Below, in pieces: positions 21,771 through 30,812 of a DNA stretch of 64,000 nt (position 1 is its first letter; every line of letters begins with the position of its first letter). The notes under the pieces are model-generated. The model saw only the letters and a list, made by a program, of their open reading frames with translations, was not told the origin of the DNA and made no database searches. The DNA is from a virus: positions 1 to 64,000 of the IMG/VR virus record IMGVR_UViG_3300036828_000389. One strand, given 5' to 3'. Made by a program: the position numbers and the translations under genes.

Positions 21771-21804
21771 AGAAAAAACAGCGCCCCGGGATCAGCCCCG
21801 GGGC
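21771..21804 (-). terminator. Intrinsic terminator of the tail module
   Basis: On the minus strand an 8-bp stem GCCCCGGG/CCCGGGGC (21783-21804) is followed by GCTGTTTTTTCTTCT. Hairpin plus U-run is a textbook rho-independent terminator. It lies 65 bases beyond the 21869 stop and would end the leftward tail transcript. Confidence 0.8.
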
Positions 21805-21868
21805 ACCGTTCTGACACCGTCAACGCGTCGGGGTCAGTGTAAACTACATCCGCCCTGAACGCAAATAA

Positions 21869-22177
21869 TCACCTTGTTCTTCGGGGCTGGCGCCCGACCA
21901 CCTCAGATATCGCCTCATCTCTGTACCCACGCATCAGCGACTCCAAACCATGTGCCAGCATGGCCAAGCCCGACGCGGCCAGGGCGATGAAGATGCGGGC
22001 CTCAGCTGACCGGTTCTGGACGAGCAGCACCAGGAGGACACAGCAGAGCAGGTTGATGAAGCTCTTCCACCAGGCTGGTTGGAAAAGCCCGATCCGGCGG
22101 GTGATCTCTTTGTACAGCTGCGTAATTCGTACCGACCCCAGCCCGATCAGGATCACGTACCCCAGGTCTACGGCCAT
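21869..22177 (-). CDS. Small membrane protein, holin-like candidate (102 aa)
   Basis: Hydrophobic segments at about residues 5-20 (GYVILIGLGSVRI), 38-55 (SFINLLCCVLLVLLVQ) and 62-78 (IFIALAASGLAMLAHG) suggest two or three membrane helices, with a charged C-terminus. Size and position at the end of the tail module fit a holin, but no lysin is adjacent, so that remains a guess. The start overlaps the stop of the tail protein upstream. Confidence 0.55.
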   Translation of the reverse strand: MAVDLGYVILIGLGSVRITQLYKEITRRIGLFQPAWWKSFINLLCCVLLVLLVQNRSAEARIFIALAASGLAMLAHGLESLMRGYRDEAISEVVGRQPRRTR

Positions 22178-24681
22178 AGGGTCTGATCGATGGGCGGGAT
22201 GACGTTGCCGGACTCAAAGGTCAGGGTGTAGGTGGAGGCCATCGGCAGCCAACGGTACAACTCGGTCCGTAGGCGGAAGGACCGGTTGGTCATGCCCCGA
22301 AAGTAGTAGCTGGAGCCGTCGTTGCCCACCTGGTAGTCGAAGTTGCCGTAGTAGGCCGGGAGGTGGGCGTCGAGGAAGGGCGGCGGGCCCGTGGTGAAAC
22401 TGCCGGGCGCGAGCATGGCCGAGTTGAACACGAAGTTGGCGGACTGGGCGGTCGGGAACCGGATGAAGGGGTAGAAGAAGACCGCCGGGAGACCAGTGGA
22501 CTGCTCGACCGGCGTGATGCTGCGGATGCTTTGGCCTGCGGGCGGGAAGCTGAACCGCTGCCAGTCGTTGGTCAGGTAGTCGGTGTCCCAGTCCTCGTAG
22601 AAGGTGCCGTCAGGGAAGTACCAGCGCAGGCCGATCTGGATCTGGGCGTTGGAGGGATCCTGGACGATCATGTACCGGCCGTAGACGCTGAAATTGAGCA
22701 TCTGACCCGGGAAGGCCGTGAAGTAGAAGACATTTCCGGCTTGGGGTGGCTGAGGCTGGGCGAACCAGTCTCCACCTCCGACCACACCGGACAGGAGGTT
22801 GAAGTACAGCAGGTTGATGAAGAACCAGCTGTTGGCCGGGCGGGACGTGTCCGGGGGATCCATCCAGGGTCGTGGCGGGCCCAGCTGAGGCACGGCGCCG
22901 TTGAACCAGTCCGGCGGCTGAGCCGGAGTGGAGTTGGTGTAGTCGATGAACCAGCCGCTGGGGATGGACACAGGCGGGGAGAAGCTGGTGACGGTGCCGC
23001 CCCAGATCACAGCGTTGGCGCCCTGAGTCGGGCTGACCTGTAGTGAAGCCCAGCCGTTGACGGCGAAGAGGGCAGAGGGGTCGTCCGGAGTTTCGTAGTG
23101 GATGTACATGCTGGTGCTGTAGTTCTGCGTGGGATGGGTCGGATCGTTCGCAGAAGTCCAGCCATCGAAGCCGTTCGGGAACGTGGTCAGCGGGTTGGCC
23201 ATCAGGTTGGTGGCCTGGGGCGCCAGGGCGATCTTCACGTCGCGGGGATAGTCGTAGGTGGTCGGGATCTCCTGGCCGATCTGACTCGGCTTGGCCGCCC
23301 ATATCATGCCGAAGGTCAGGTAGCAGCTGACCCCAAACGCCGGGCCATAGATCCGCACCCGGGGATAGATCCAGTAGTAGGCCGGGATCTGGGCGTTGGC
23401 CGGGGGGGTCACGTTCTGGTAGTAGGGGTTGATGTTGGCGGTACAGGTGTACTGCTTCCAGTTATTGGCCGTCATCGCGGTCGTGGTCGTAGCCGCGATC
23501 TGGATGGGAGTGCCGTTGCCCGCGTCCCCCCACAGGGAGATGTCCATGGTGTACGCAGCAGTACTGAGTACCTGGATCTGGAAGGTGATGTTGCCGGGCC
23601 CGTCGGTCTGTGACAGGAAGTCCAGGACCGGAATGGCTCCGGTGCAGATATCGATGTTGCTGGCCGGATGACCGCTGGCGGGGTTGGCGGTATAGACCCC
23701 GATGCCGGTGTTGTTGTACGGCGGCGGGTTGGGGACGAATCCGATGATGGTCGCGGGGTTGGGCCCGTTGGCCAGCAGGTTGGGGATCTGGGCGAAGTGG
23801 AGGCCCACGTTGGCCCCAGCTGGGGCGGGGAAGCTGGTTCCTGGTGGTGGCCAGGCTTGCCAGGTGCCAGTGCCCTGAGCCCCCACGCTGTCGTCCAGGG
23901 TCAGCATGAGGTTGTAGCCCTTGTGGGCCGTGATGGCGGCCGGGTAGCCGGTCATGATGCTGGAGAAGTCGGTGATGCCTCGCGACGAGCCCTTGAGCTT
24001 GTAGAGGTGCATGGCGTTGCTGATCAGGATGCGTTCCTGGGCCATGCCGATCTCGGGATCGTTGGGTAGCCCGAACTGGTAGGCCAAGAGCGGCAGCAGG
24101 GCCCCGGAGACATGCTTGGCGTCATTGACGGAGAGCAGTGACTCAAGCTCGGTGCGGATGAAGTCCATCTCAAACCCCAGCAAATTCAGGAAGCTTTGCA
24201 GGGGTGGCGTGGGCAGGTTCGGCGTGATCCAGGGGTTGTACGGGTTGACCAGGATGGAGTCGAGGTCGCGATAGGCGAGGGGCAGGAGGTTGTAGTACCT
24301 GTTCCCATAGCCCCACGGCAGCGGCAGCAACGCGATCAGGTCGGTGCAGCGGATCCACAGCTGATCATGGGTCGAGAACCCCCACATGGTGTAGTAGTTG
24401 AATCCGGGCGAGCAACCGTCGTCGGTGAAGCTCTGCAACGAAGAGGTGGGCAGGGTGAAAAGGATGGTCCCGTCGGTCTCATCCTGGGGGATGTTGAAGA
24501 CATTCCTGACCAGCTGAAGGTTGACGCAGTCATCGGATGGGGGCTTGCTCCAGGTTAGGAACAGGCTCTGGTAGTCCAGGGGAGTGAACTCAAATGGTGA
24601 CACCGAGAAGTCTGGCCGTGACAGCGTGGGGTCGCGTCCGAACCTGGTGAGTGAGTAGTAGTCGATGCCGTAGACGCCCAT
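22168..24681 (-). CDS. Large tail protein, P2 gpI-like N-terminal region (837 aa)
   Basis: Residues about 120-245 (LLPLAYRDLD, LGFEMDFIRTELESLLSVND, LLAYQFGLPND, LYKLKGSSRGI) match the tail protein I family, which sits at the baseplate and links tail fibres. The long remainder is beta-rich with aromatic and Asn/Pro-rich segments, like carbohydrate-binding or fibre-type domains. It follows the paralogous fibre-like genes and baseplate J gene, as is usual for contractile phages. Confidence 0.7.
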   Translation of the reverse strand: MGVYGIDYYSLTRFGRDPTLSRPDFSVSPFEFTPLDYQSLFLTWSKPPSDDCVNLQLVRNVFNIPQDETDGTILFTLPTSSLQSFTDDGCSPGFNYYTMWGFSTHDQLWIRCTDLIALLPLPWGYGNRYYNLLPLAYRDLDSILVNPYNPWITPNLPTPPLQSFLNLLGFEMDFIRTELESLLSVNDAKHVSGALLPLLAYQFGLPNDPEIGMAQERILISNAMHLYKLKGSSRGITDFSSIMTGYPAAITAHKGYNLMLTLDDSVGAQGTGTWQAWPPPGTSFPAPAGANVGLHFAQIPNLLANGPNPATIIGFVPNPPPYNNTGIGVYTANPASGHPASNIDICTGAIPVLDFLSQTDGPGNITFQIQVLSTAAYTMDISLWGDAGNGTPIQIAATTTTAMTANNWKQYTCTANINPYYQNVTPPANAQIPAYYWIYPRVRIYGPAFGVSCYLTFGMIWAAKPSQIGQEIPTTYDYPRDVKIALAPQATNLMANPLTTFPNGFDGWTSANDPTHPTQNYSTSMYIHYETPDDPSALFAVNGWASLQVSPTQGANAVIWGGTVTSFSPPVSIPSGWFIDYTNSTPAQPPDWFNGAVPQLGPPRPWMDPPDTSRPANSWFFINLLYFNLLSGVVGGGDWFAQPQPPQAGNVFYFTAFPGQMLNFSVYGRYMIVQDPSNAQIQIGLRWYFPDGTFYEDWDTDYLTNDWQRFSFPPAGQSIRSITPVEQSTGLPAVFFYPFIRFPTAQSANFVFNSAMLAPGSFTTGPPPFLDAHLPAYYGNFDYQVGNDGSSYYFRGMTNRSFRLRTELYRWLPMASTYTLTFESGNVIPPIDQTLWP

Positions 24682-25548
24682 TTACCGTCCTATCGCCAAC
24701 CAAACCATGCAGACCAGGGCCCGCCGATCCACCTGGATGTCTTCAATGAACTGGATCCAGGCGCCCTGGTTGTTGAGTCCGACCAGGGTCAGCTGATCCT
24801 CCATGTACTGATAGGCGTACCAGCCCAGCATGGAGAGCCCCGGGAAGGGCATCTTCATGTAGACGAAGCTGTACAGCTGATGGAACCCGGCCCCGAAGGG
24901 CACATAGAGGTTGCCATAGCCGTCGGTGTAGCCCTGCGCCACCCCGCCCATGAGAACCAGGGGGCCCCCTCTGGCCTCGTTGACCAACTCTGCGTTGATC
25001 ATCGCCTCGATCTGGCCGATGGTGAGACCTTGCGGTACGTCCATGAGCCGGATCAGCTGGTTGACGTGGATGTTGGGGTAGCCGGAACCAGTCCTGGGAT
25101 CGGGGTAGAAGCCCTGCACGGGCCTGGTGAAGCCCCGGCTGGCGTTTCTCGGGACGTACACAGGATGACTGTCGGCGCTCAGGTCAGTCAGGAAGTGATG
25201 AACGTGGTTGTGCCCGATCCACGCCTTGTAGAGATAGAGGTACTGGATGGTGGCGCCCAGAGTGGCCTTGGCAACGGTGGTGCCGGTTACTGGGAGCTTG
25301 CCAGTTAGGGGGATGAGAACCCAGGGATTGATCCCCAGGGTGGTCTCGATGCTCCTGATCTCGGTGTGCAGATCGTTGGTGATGGTGGCCGCGTCGATGG
25401 TCAGGTCGATCATGTTGGGCGTGCCGTCAGGATTGACGCCAGCCTGGATCCACTTCGTGCCGTCCTGAGGCTGATCGGCGTAGGTGCAGAAGTCGCGGAT
25501 CGCTACGGGGTAACGCTGGGTGGAGTCAACCGGCGGCGGGACTGGCAT
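24682..25548 (-). CDS. Tail fibre-type protein, paralogue A (288 aa)
   Basis: The N-terminus (YPVAIRDFCTYADQPQDGTK, then TEIRSIETTLGINPW) and the last residues (CMVWLAIGR) are shared with the adjacent gene at 25549. The middle has HNHVHHFL and a domain likely to adopt a beta fold. Phage proteins with this start-and-end pattern attach to the baseplate; the exact role is unknown. The gene directly abuts both neighbours. Confidence 0.6.
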   Translation of the reverse strand: MPVPPPVDSTQRYPVAIRDFCTYADQPQDGTKWIQAGVNPDGTPNMIDLTIDAATITNDLHTEIRSIETTLGINPWVLIPLTGKLPVTGTTVAKATLGATIQYLYLYKAWIGHNHVHHFLTDLSADSHPVYVPRNASRGFTRPVQGFYPDPRTGSGYPNIHVNQLIRLMDVPQGLTIGQIEAMINAELVNEARGGPLVLMGGVAQGYTDGYGNLYVPFGAGFHQLYSFVYMKMPFPGLSMLGWYAYQYMEDQLTLVGLNNQGAWIQFIEDIQVDRRALVCMVWLAIGR

Positions 25549-26358
25549 CTACCATCCAATCGCCAACCAGGTCAGAGCTACGTTCATGTAGGGCTGCCAG
25601 GAGTAGTCGTGGGAGAACTGCACCACGGCTCCTCCCAGAGAGGCGCCCAGGAGGGTGATCTGGGTCTCGATGTGGTTGTAGTCCCCGTTGGGCGCCGGGG
25701 CGTAGCCGGGGCCGGGACGGACCGGGATCTTGGTGCAGGCCACGGCTACCACGCCGCTCGGGTAGCCGGAGCCGAAGGAGAGATGGATGATGCCGCTACC
25801 GTCGGTCCAGCCGAATGGAAAGATGCCACCCTTGATGATCCAGTTCGGGTGAGGTGGCGGGTAGCCGAAGGGAGCGTAAAGGGGTGGGCCTCCATAGGCG
25901 CCCGTCACCAGGTTGGCGACGGCGTTGTCGATCAGCTGCTCGACCAACGCCGTGTTGGCGTAGTTCAGGCTTTGCAGCTGGCCCAGAGTCACCAGGTCGT
26001 TGGGGTTGTTGCCTGCCACCCCCGTAACCGGCGCCGTGAAGGACCGGGCGCCGTCGGCGCGGATGTAGAGGACGTGGTCATCGATGAGCAGGTCTTGCAG
26101 GAGGTGATGGTCGTGAGTGTGGTTCGACGGAGCCTTGTTCACCCAGAGATCCTGGACGGCCCCACCGAAGGTGCTGTAGGGCGTGCCCTGGAAGGGATTG
26201 GTCCCCAGGGTCCGCTCGATGACTGAGACCTCCACGTTGACCTCGTTGATGCTGCGGGCCCAGATGATGTCCGTATAGTCCTGGTAGGTCGTGAAGACCT
26301 TGATGGCTCGCGGATATATAGGCGTAACGGGGATGTTGGTCGGAGGTACAGCCGTCAT
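25549..26358 (-). CDS. Tail fibre-type protein, paralogue B (269 aa)
   Basis: Same plan as the gene at 24682: YPRAIKVFTTYQDYTDI, VSVIERTLGTNPF, then HTHDHHLLQDLL, ending LTWLAIGW. The central domains differ, so the pair probably arose by duplication and diverged. It overlaps the baseplate J gene by one base. Confidence 0.6.
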   Translation of the reverse strand: MTAVPPTNIPVTPIYPRAIKVFTTYQDYTDIIWARSINEVNVEVSVIERTLGTNPFQGTPYSTFGGAVQDLWVNKAPSNHTHDHHLLQDLLIDDHVLYIRADGARSFTAPVTGVAGNNPNDLVTLGQLQSLNYANTALVEQLIDNAVANLVTGAYGGPPLYAPFGYPPPHPNWIIKGGIFPFGWTDGSGIIHLSFGSGYPSGVVAVACTKIPVRPGPGYAPAPNGDYNHIETQITLLGASLGGAVVQFSHDYSWQPYMNVALTWLAIGW

Positions 26359-28280
26359 TAAGGAATTCCTCCGGATGGGGTCACAGTGACGGTGTTGGCC
26401 TGGGGGATCTCGTAGGCAGCGCAGACGATGTCACCAGCTGAGGGCACTGCCTCGTTGCGAGCCAGCACGCTGATATTGACGTAGTCCACTCCTTCGACAG
26501 CCTGGATGGCGTGATAAACGCTCGACAGACTGATGCGGGTGCCGAAGTCCACCCCGTCGAAGCGGAACAGGTTCCGAATGATCGACTGGACGTTTTGCTG
26601 GACCGTGGTCATCTTGTATTGGGTCAGTACCTGGATGCCGACACTCACGTTGACCGGCACATAACCCAGGGAGAGGATCCCATTCTTGTTGTACTGGGGC
26701 CCCAGGATGGCCACGGAGACCGTGGCCACCTTCCTGGTGTCGAGGTAGCCGGTCATAGCTGAGTTGGTGATCAACGGGGTGATGTTGTTGACGGCTGACT
26801 GGAGAGCCGCGAGCCCAGCTGGGGTGTTGGGCCAGAAGGATCCCGATGGGTGGATGTAAAGGTTGACGGCGTTGTGGTAGAGCGCAGAGGCGGCGGCCTT
26901 GGCGATCTGGGGGATGTTCAGGATGAGCGCTGCGTAGTCGTCCAGGGTCACGGCGCGGTTGATGGCAGTGATGGATAGTGGGGCATGGATCCGGATGTGG
27001 TCAATGCTCTCGGCATCGGCACCACCGAGAGCCGGAGCCGTGTTCGTTACGGCCAGGACTCCTGGAATGGCTATGCCCACGTTCACCAGGGTGTTGGTCG
27101 CCACGTTCCCAGATGAGCCGCCGCCCGCGACGTAGCTGGCTGTGATCTGGGCGCCGGAGATCGGGACACGTCCGTTCGTGTTGTCACCGAAGATGATCGA
27201 CACGATCCCATTGGCGTCAGTGTTGGTGGTATATGCCATGTCGGTGGCCATGGAGTCCACCAGTCGCTGGAAATACTGCCAGACGTTGTTGGTGCCGCCC
27301 TCGTTCACAGAGATGATCACGCTGCCGTCCAGGACCGGAGTCCGGTACAGGGTGAATGTCTGAGCGGGGGTGCCGGAAGAGGTTCCCACGTTCTCATTAC
27401 TGACCTGGTTCCCGTGGACCGCAGGTACCGATCCGCCGTACATTCCGGGTGCCGCCGGTTGGTACGTGATCACGATGGCTGCGCCTACCGCAGGAGCCAT
27501 TCCCTGGCCTGCCCCGCTGAGGCCGTTGCCGAACTGGACCGTGTTGCCGTTGATGACGGTGTAGACCTGGGCGTTCCACAGCTGACCAGCGAAGGGGGGT
27601 GTGTTCGCGGGCGGCGGCGGCACATACGTCCAGGGTGTGCCGTTGACCGTGACATGCTGGTTCACGGACCCCAACCAGATGTAGGTGGGGTAGGGCTTGC
27701 CCCCCATGTAGGGGAAGCCGTCGGTGCCCAGCAGGATCTGTTGGTAGGCCAGCCCCGTCCCGGTCGTATTGATCGTGCCGCTGACCGCGTCACCGTAGAT
27801 CCACAGGCTCTGAGTGGTCTGGAAGGTGATGGGGCTGGCGCCGTTGGTGTTGGTGGTGACCAGTGTTGGGCCACCAGAGTCTCCAGGGCCCGGGATCAGT
27901 ACCGGTGGAGAAGGGTTGGTAATGGTGAACTGCAATGTGGTCGTAGCGGCGGTATTTCCATGCGGGGTGTAGTCCAGCATGCTGGCGATGTTCAGGACCG
28001 ACTGTCGCTGCTGAGCCGTGGCCAGGAAGGCTTCGTTGGCGATGCGGTCGCTGTAGAAGTTGATGATGTCGCCTACGTAGCAGAACAACTCCATCAGCAC
28101 GATGCCGAAGTCCCCGGGGCTACGGTCAGTCCACTCGGGCAGATAGGTCGGGATCAGGTTGACCAGGTCGTTGAGGATCGAGGCGTAGTCACGGCTGGTG
28201 TAGTCAACCGACGGTATAGAGAGGGTGCTGGGGACGACATCGGAAATGGTGCCGCTGATGGAACTCGGGACCATGGTCAT
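26358..28280 (-). CDS. Baseplate J-like protein (640 aa)
   Basis: The region near residues 25-110 (YTSRDYASILNDLVNLIP, WTDRSPGDFGIVLMELF, VGDIINFYSDRIANEAFL) is the typical N-terminus of baseplate J/gp47-family proteins, which form the wedge of contractile tails. The central part is beta-rich and the C-terminus (FRFDGVDFGTRISLSSVYHA) is also family-like. Adjacent gp25-like and gpI-like genes support this. Confidence 0.85.
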   Translation of the reverse strand: MTMVPSSISGTISDVVPSTLSIPSVDYTSRDYASILNDLVNLIPTYLPEWTDRSPGDFGIVLMELFCYVGDIINFYSDRIANEAFLATAQQRQSVLNIASMLDYTPHGNTAATTTLQFTITNPSPPVLIPGPGDSGGPTLVTTNTNGASPITFQTTQSLWIYGDAVSGTINTTGTGLAYQQILLGTDGFPYMGGKPYPTYIWLGSVNQHVTVNGTPWTYVPPPPANTPPFAGQLWNAQVYTVINGNTVQFGNGLSGAGQGMAPAVGAAIVITYQPAAPGMYGGSVPAVHGNQVSNENVGTSSGTPAQTFTLYRTPVLDGSVIISVNEGGTNNVWQYFQRLVDSMATDMAYTTNTDANGIVSIIFGDNTNGRVPISGAQITASYVAGGGSSGNVATNTLVNVGIAIPGVLAVTNTAPALGGADAESIDHIRIHAPLSITAINRAVTLDDYAALILNIPQIAKAAASALYHNAVNLYIHPSGSFWPNTPAGLAALQSAVNNITPLITNSAMTGYLDTRKVATVSVAILGPQYNKNGILSLGYVPVNVSVGIQVLTQYKMTTVQQNVQSIIRNLFRFDGVDFGTRISLSSVYHAIQAVEGVDYVNISVLARNEAVPSAGDIVCAAYEIPQANTVTVTPSGGIP

Positions 28281-28957
28281 GAGGAGATCTCGACTCCTTG
28301 GCCTCCCAGTGAGAAGCTGATGTTGTGGACGGATTGGCTGACGCCGACGCTGAACTGGATCTCTATCTGGAAGATGCCGGTATAGGGCTCCTGGGCCACC
28401 AGGTCACACCTCTGGATGGTGATGCTCGGCTCGTAGAGGCCGATCTGGGCCTGGACGTTGGCCACGATGGTCTGCTCGGTGAAGAGGTCGTTGGACTCAA
28501 AGACGTACCGGAGCATCCCGGCGCCATAGCCGGGCCGCATGACGCGCTCTCCTGGGCTGGTCAACAGGATTGACAGGATGTGGTTGCGAGCCCAGATGAC
28601 TGGATCCAGGTCGGAGGCAACGGATCCGGAACTGACCACTGGAGGGATATTCGTCCAGGGGTAGATCGGATTACCGTTCTGGTCCGGCAGGACATTACCG
28701 GTGCTGTCGGTGAGGGGCGTACCCGGAGCGGTGCCGATATTGCCGATCAGGCACTGCCAGCCCATGTTGAGGTAGTACACCGCGTCGTTCTGGTTGTACC
28801 CGATGGTGGGATCCCACCCTGATGGTGAGTACCAGTTGAAGCCAGGGCTGGTATTAGGCCCGACTGTCGATCCACTGGCGTCGATGCGGAACGGCAGGGA
28901 TAGCTCTTCCGACTGAGGCAGGAAGCGGAAGGCCGGAATGGTGGTGAGGAAGGTCAT
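28277..28957 (-). CDS. gp25-like baseplate protein with inserted aromatic module (226 aa)
   Basis: The C-terminal half (IWARNHILSILLTSPGERVM, RPGYGAGMLRYVFE, QTIVANVQAQIGLYEP) matches T4 gp25/W-type baseplate wedge proteins. Residues about 47-80 contain W, GYNQNDAVYYLNMGWQCL and NIGTAPGTP, a pattern close to small chitin-binding modules (CBM5/12), placed before the gp25 core. The start at 28957 overlaps the upstream stop (ATGA). Confidence 0.75.
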   Translation of the reverse strand: MTFLTTIPAFRFLPQSEELSLPFRIDASGSTVGPNTSPGFNWYSPSGWDPTIGYNQNDAVYYLNMGWQCLIGNIGTAPGTPLTDSTGNVLPDQNGNPIYPWTNIPPVVSSGSVASDLDPVIWARNHILSILLTSPGERVMRPGYGAGMLRYVFESNDLFTEQTIVANVQAQIGLYEPSITIQRCDLVAQEPYTGIFQIEIQFSVGVSQSVHNISFSLGGQGVEISS

Positions 28958-29868
28958 CTCGACAATGCCCTCACTGAGAAGAAGGCACGATCCATACCTG
29001 TCAGTCCTTGCAGCCCAGTGGTGGAACACCAGTGCTGGATGTAGATCGGGTCGCCCCCTTTACAGGCGACGATGTCACTGACCGGCAAAGTTAGTACATT
29101 ACCTGCGTAGGGAGCGTTACAGCCATACGTAGCGACGACGGTGCTGCCGTGGACGATTCTTACATTCGCCCACTGATTCGGACCGGTGGAAACGAAGCCT
29201 ATCTGGGCCTTCACGAAATAATCGTCGGAGTAGGGGCAGTAAAAAATATAGCTACTGAAGAACTCTGCTCCGAAGGACACCGTGTCGAAGCCATAGTTGT
29301 TCAGGGCAGTGCTTGTGCTATAGGCACCGTAACGCCATAACCGGCCTCTGGCGCAGTAGTTGCTGTTGCTGTATGGACGAGTTGCATTAGCCCCCGCAGG
29401 ACCGGTGGGAACTGGTGGGCGGTAGTTGTCGTTGGTGGCGGTAGCCCACTGGCGCACGTCGTTGAATGCCGTAGCGGTGGTGATGTAGTACAGCGGGATC
29501 TCGTAGGTGCCGGTTGACACGTTTGGTGCTGGTTGGTGCGGTAGTACGGTTCCTTGAGCGCCAGGCAGATAGAAGAAGCCGATGGTTCTGGCCGCCGGGT
29601 CTGCCCGCAGCACGACCAAGCCTGGCCCCAGCCCCGCGCTGCTGACGGTGTGGTTGATAGTGGTCTCACCGTAGAAGCCGTCAACCCATACTGCTCCAGG
29701 CTGGATGGTAATGACGCCGACTGCGATAGTGGCAGCGAACTGGGTGGCGAAGCCGGGGATGATGCCATTCCACTGGAAGTCTCTCGACATGGAACGCCAG
29801 CGCGGCAGGGTGGCGTTTACGCCCGGCCCTGCATCGAATGGGATGTAGGTCTCGGTTAGGTTGCTCAT
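28954..29868 (-). CDS. Tail fibre/receptor-binding-type protein, paralogue C (304 aa)
   Basis: The first 150 residues share a plan with the gene at 29966: YxPxDxGxG, RWRSMSRDFQWNGII, then TIQPGAVWVDGFYGE, EIPLYYI and DVRQW. The C-terminal 120 residues are a separate beta-type domain with several Cys and Tyr, likely exposed at the fibre tip. A receptor-binding role is inferred from position and build. Confidence 0.6.
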   Translation of the reverse strand: MSNLTETYIPFDAGPGVNATLPRWRSMSRDFQWNGIIPGFATQFAATIAVGVITIQPGAVWVDGFYGETTINHTVSSAGLGPGLVVLRADPAARTIGFFYLPGAQGTVLPHQPAPNVSTGTYEIPLYYITTATAFNDVRQWATATNDNYRPPVPTGPAGANATRPYSNSNYCARGRLWRYGAYSTSTALNNYGFDTVSFGAEFFSSYIFYCPYSDDYFVKAQIGFVSTGPNQWANVRIVHGSTVVATYGCNAPYAGNVLTLPVSDIVACKGGDPIYIQHWCSTTGLQGLTGMDRAFFSVRALSR

Positions 29869-30062
29869 TCGACCGGCCTCCCCAGGTGTTGTGTCCAGAG
29901 ACTTGCAGGCAGTGTGTCGCTAACCATGGGTTCGCTGGGGGGTTGTTCTGTGTCCAGGTCGATGCTTACGACGCTGTTTGTGTTCCCAGGTGAACCTGGT
30001 TGATCAGCATCGTCAGCGGACCGAACAGAATCTGCGGGCCGGTCCCCGCTGTCACTAGACAT
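29865..30062 (-). CDS. Small acidic protein (65 aa), overlaps upstream gene
   Basis: A Ser/Asp-rich sequence (MSSDSGDRPADSVRSADDAD) that begins inside the 3' end of the gene at 29966 (97-base overlap) and ends in an ATGA overlap with 28954. AGGAAAGAAGAG precedes the ATG. The long overlap makes it doubtful; a later start is possible. Confidence 0.35.
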   Translation of the reverse strand: MSSDSGDRPADSVRSADDADQPGSPGNTNSVVSIDLDTEQPPSEPMVSDTLPASLWTQHLGRPVE

Positions 30063-30811
30063 CCAATGCTCTTCTTTCCTGTGGTCACGGGTAAGGAGGC
30101 TGACAGTGAGATCGGCACGGAGATGGGCACACCCGACGGACCGCCACCAGCTGAGGCTGGGGTGACTACCGGTGTGAGGCTGGTCTGGTTGTCAGACTGT
30201 CCGTACTCATAGCTGATCTGACAGATGGCTGACTGCGCCGAACTGGCGTCGGTGAAGGTGATGGCTCCCGTAGCTCGCAGCTGTACCTGGGCCGGGTAGG
30301 AGAACCGCGGGTACATGAAGTTGAAATTGATCGTGAGTCCGCTGTTGACCGGCTGCTGGGTCATGGTCCCAGACCAGCCCACAGCACCCCCGCCACTGAT
30401 AAAGCAACGCAGGTCTGTCAGCGAGCCGGAGCTAACCAACCAGAGTGGGATCTCCCAGGCATGAACATCTTGCTGGTAGCCGTTGTAGTCCACGGCACCG
30501 CTGTGGAAGATGATGGAGCAAACCTCGTTGTCGAGATCGGCCCTGGCCACGATGGTGCCACTGGCTCCCACAGGGACGGCTTGTTGGGCGAAGATCTCGG
30601 CGTAGTACCCGTGAATGAAGCAGGCACCTGGGGTGACTGTGGCAGTTCCGCCAGACAGGGTGGCGCCCAGTCCCCAACCACTCTGGCCGACGGGATAGTT
30701 GGCTACGACACCATCAGGGGCCCACAGCTGTGCCATCTTGCGCCAGCGCGCCGAGTTGGCTGCCGAACCGAAGCCCTTGTCCCAGGGATAGTACTCATCG
30801 AAAGTCCCCAT
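29966..30811 (-). CDS. Tail fibre-type protein, paralogue D (281 aa)
   Basis: YYPWDKGFGS, ARWRKMAQLWAPDGVV, TVTPGACFIHGYYAE, VARAD and WEIPLWLV parallel the gene at 28954, so the N-terminal virion-attachment part is duplicated. The C-terminal half is Ser/Thr/Val-rich and beta-like. Probably a short fibre or spike. Confidence 0.6.
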   Translation of the reverse strand: MGTFDEYYPWDKGFGSAANSARWRKMAQLWAPDGVVANYPVGQSGWGLGATLSGGTATVTPGACFIHGYYAEIFAQQAVPVGASGTIVARADLDNEVCSIIFHSGAVDYNGYQQDVHAWEIPLWLVSSGSLTDLRCFISGGGAVGWSGTMTQQPVNSGLTINFNFMYPRFSYPAQVQLRATGAITFTDASSAQSAICQISYEYGQSDNQTSLTPVVTPASAGGGPSGVPISVPISLSASLPVTTGKKSIGCLVTAGTGPQILFGPLTMLINQVHLGTQTAS

Positions 30812-30812
30812 C

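Noticed and set aside
29889-29910. TCCAGAGACTTGCAGG resembling the promoter box
   Set aside because: It lacks the ATG of the box and a -10 downstream, and points against the coding strand in the tail module.
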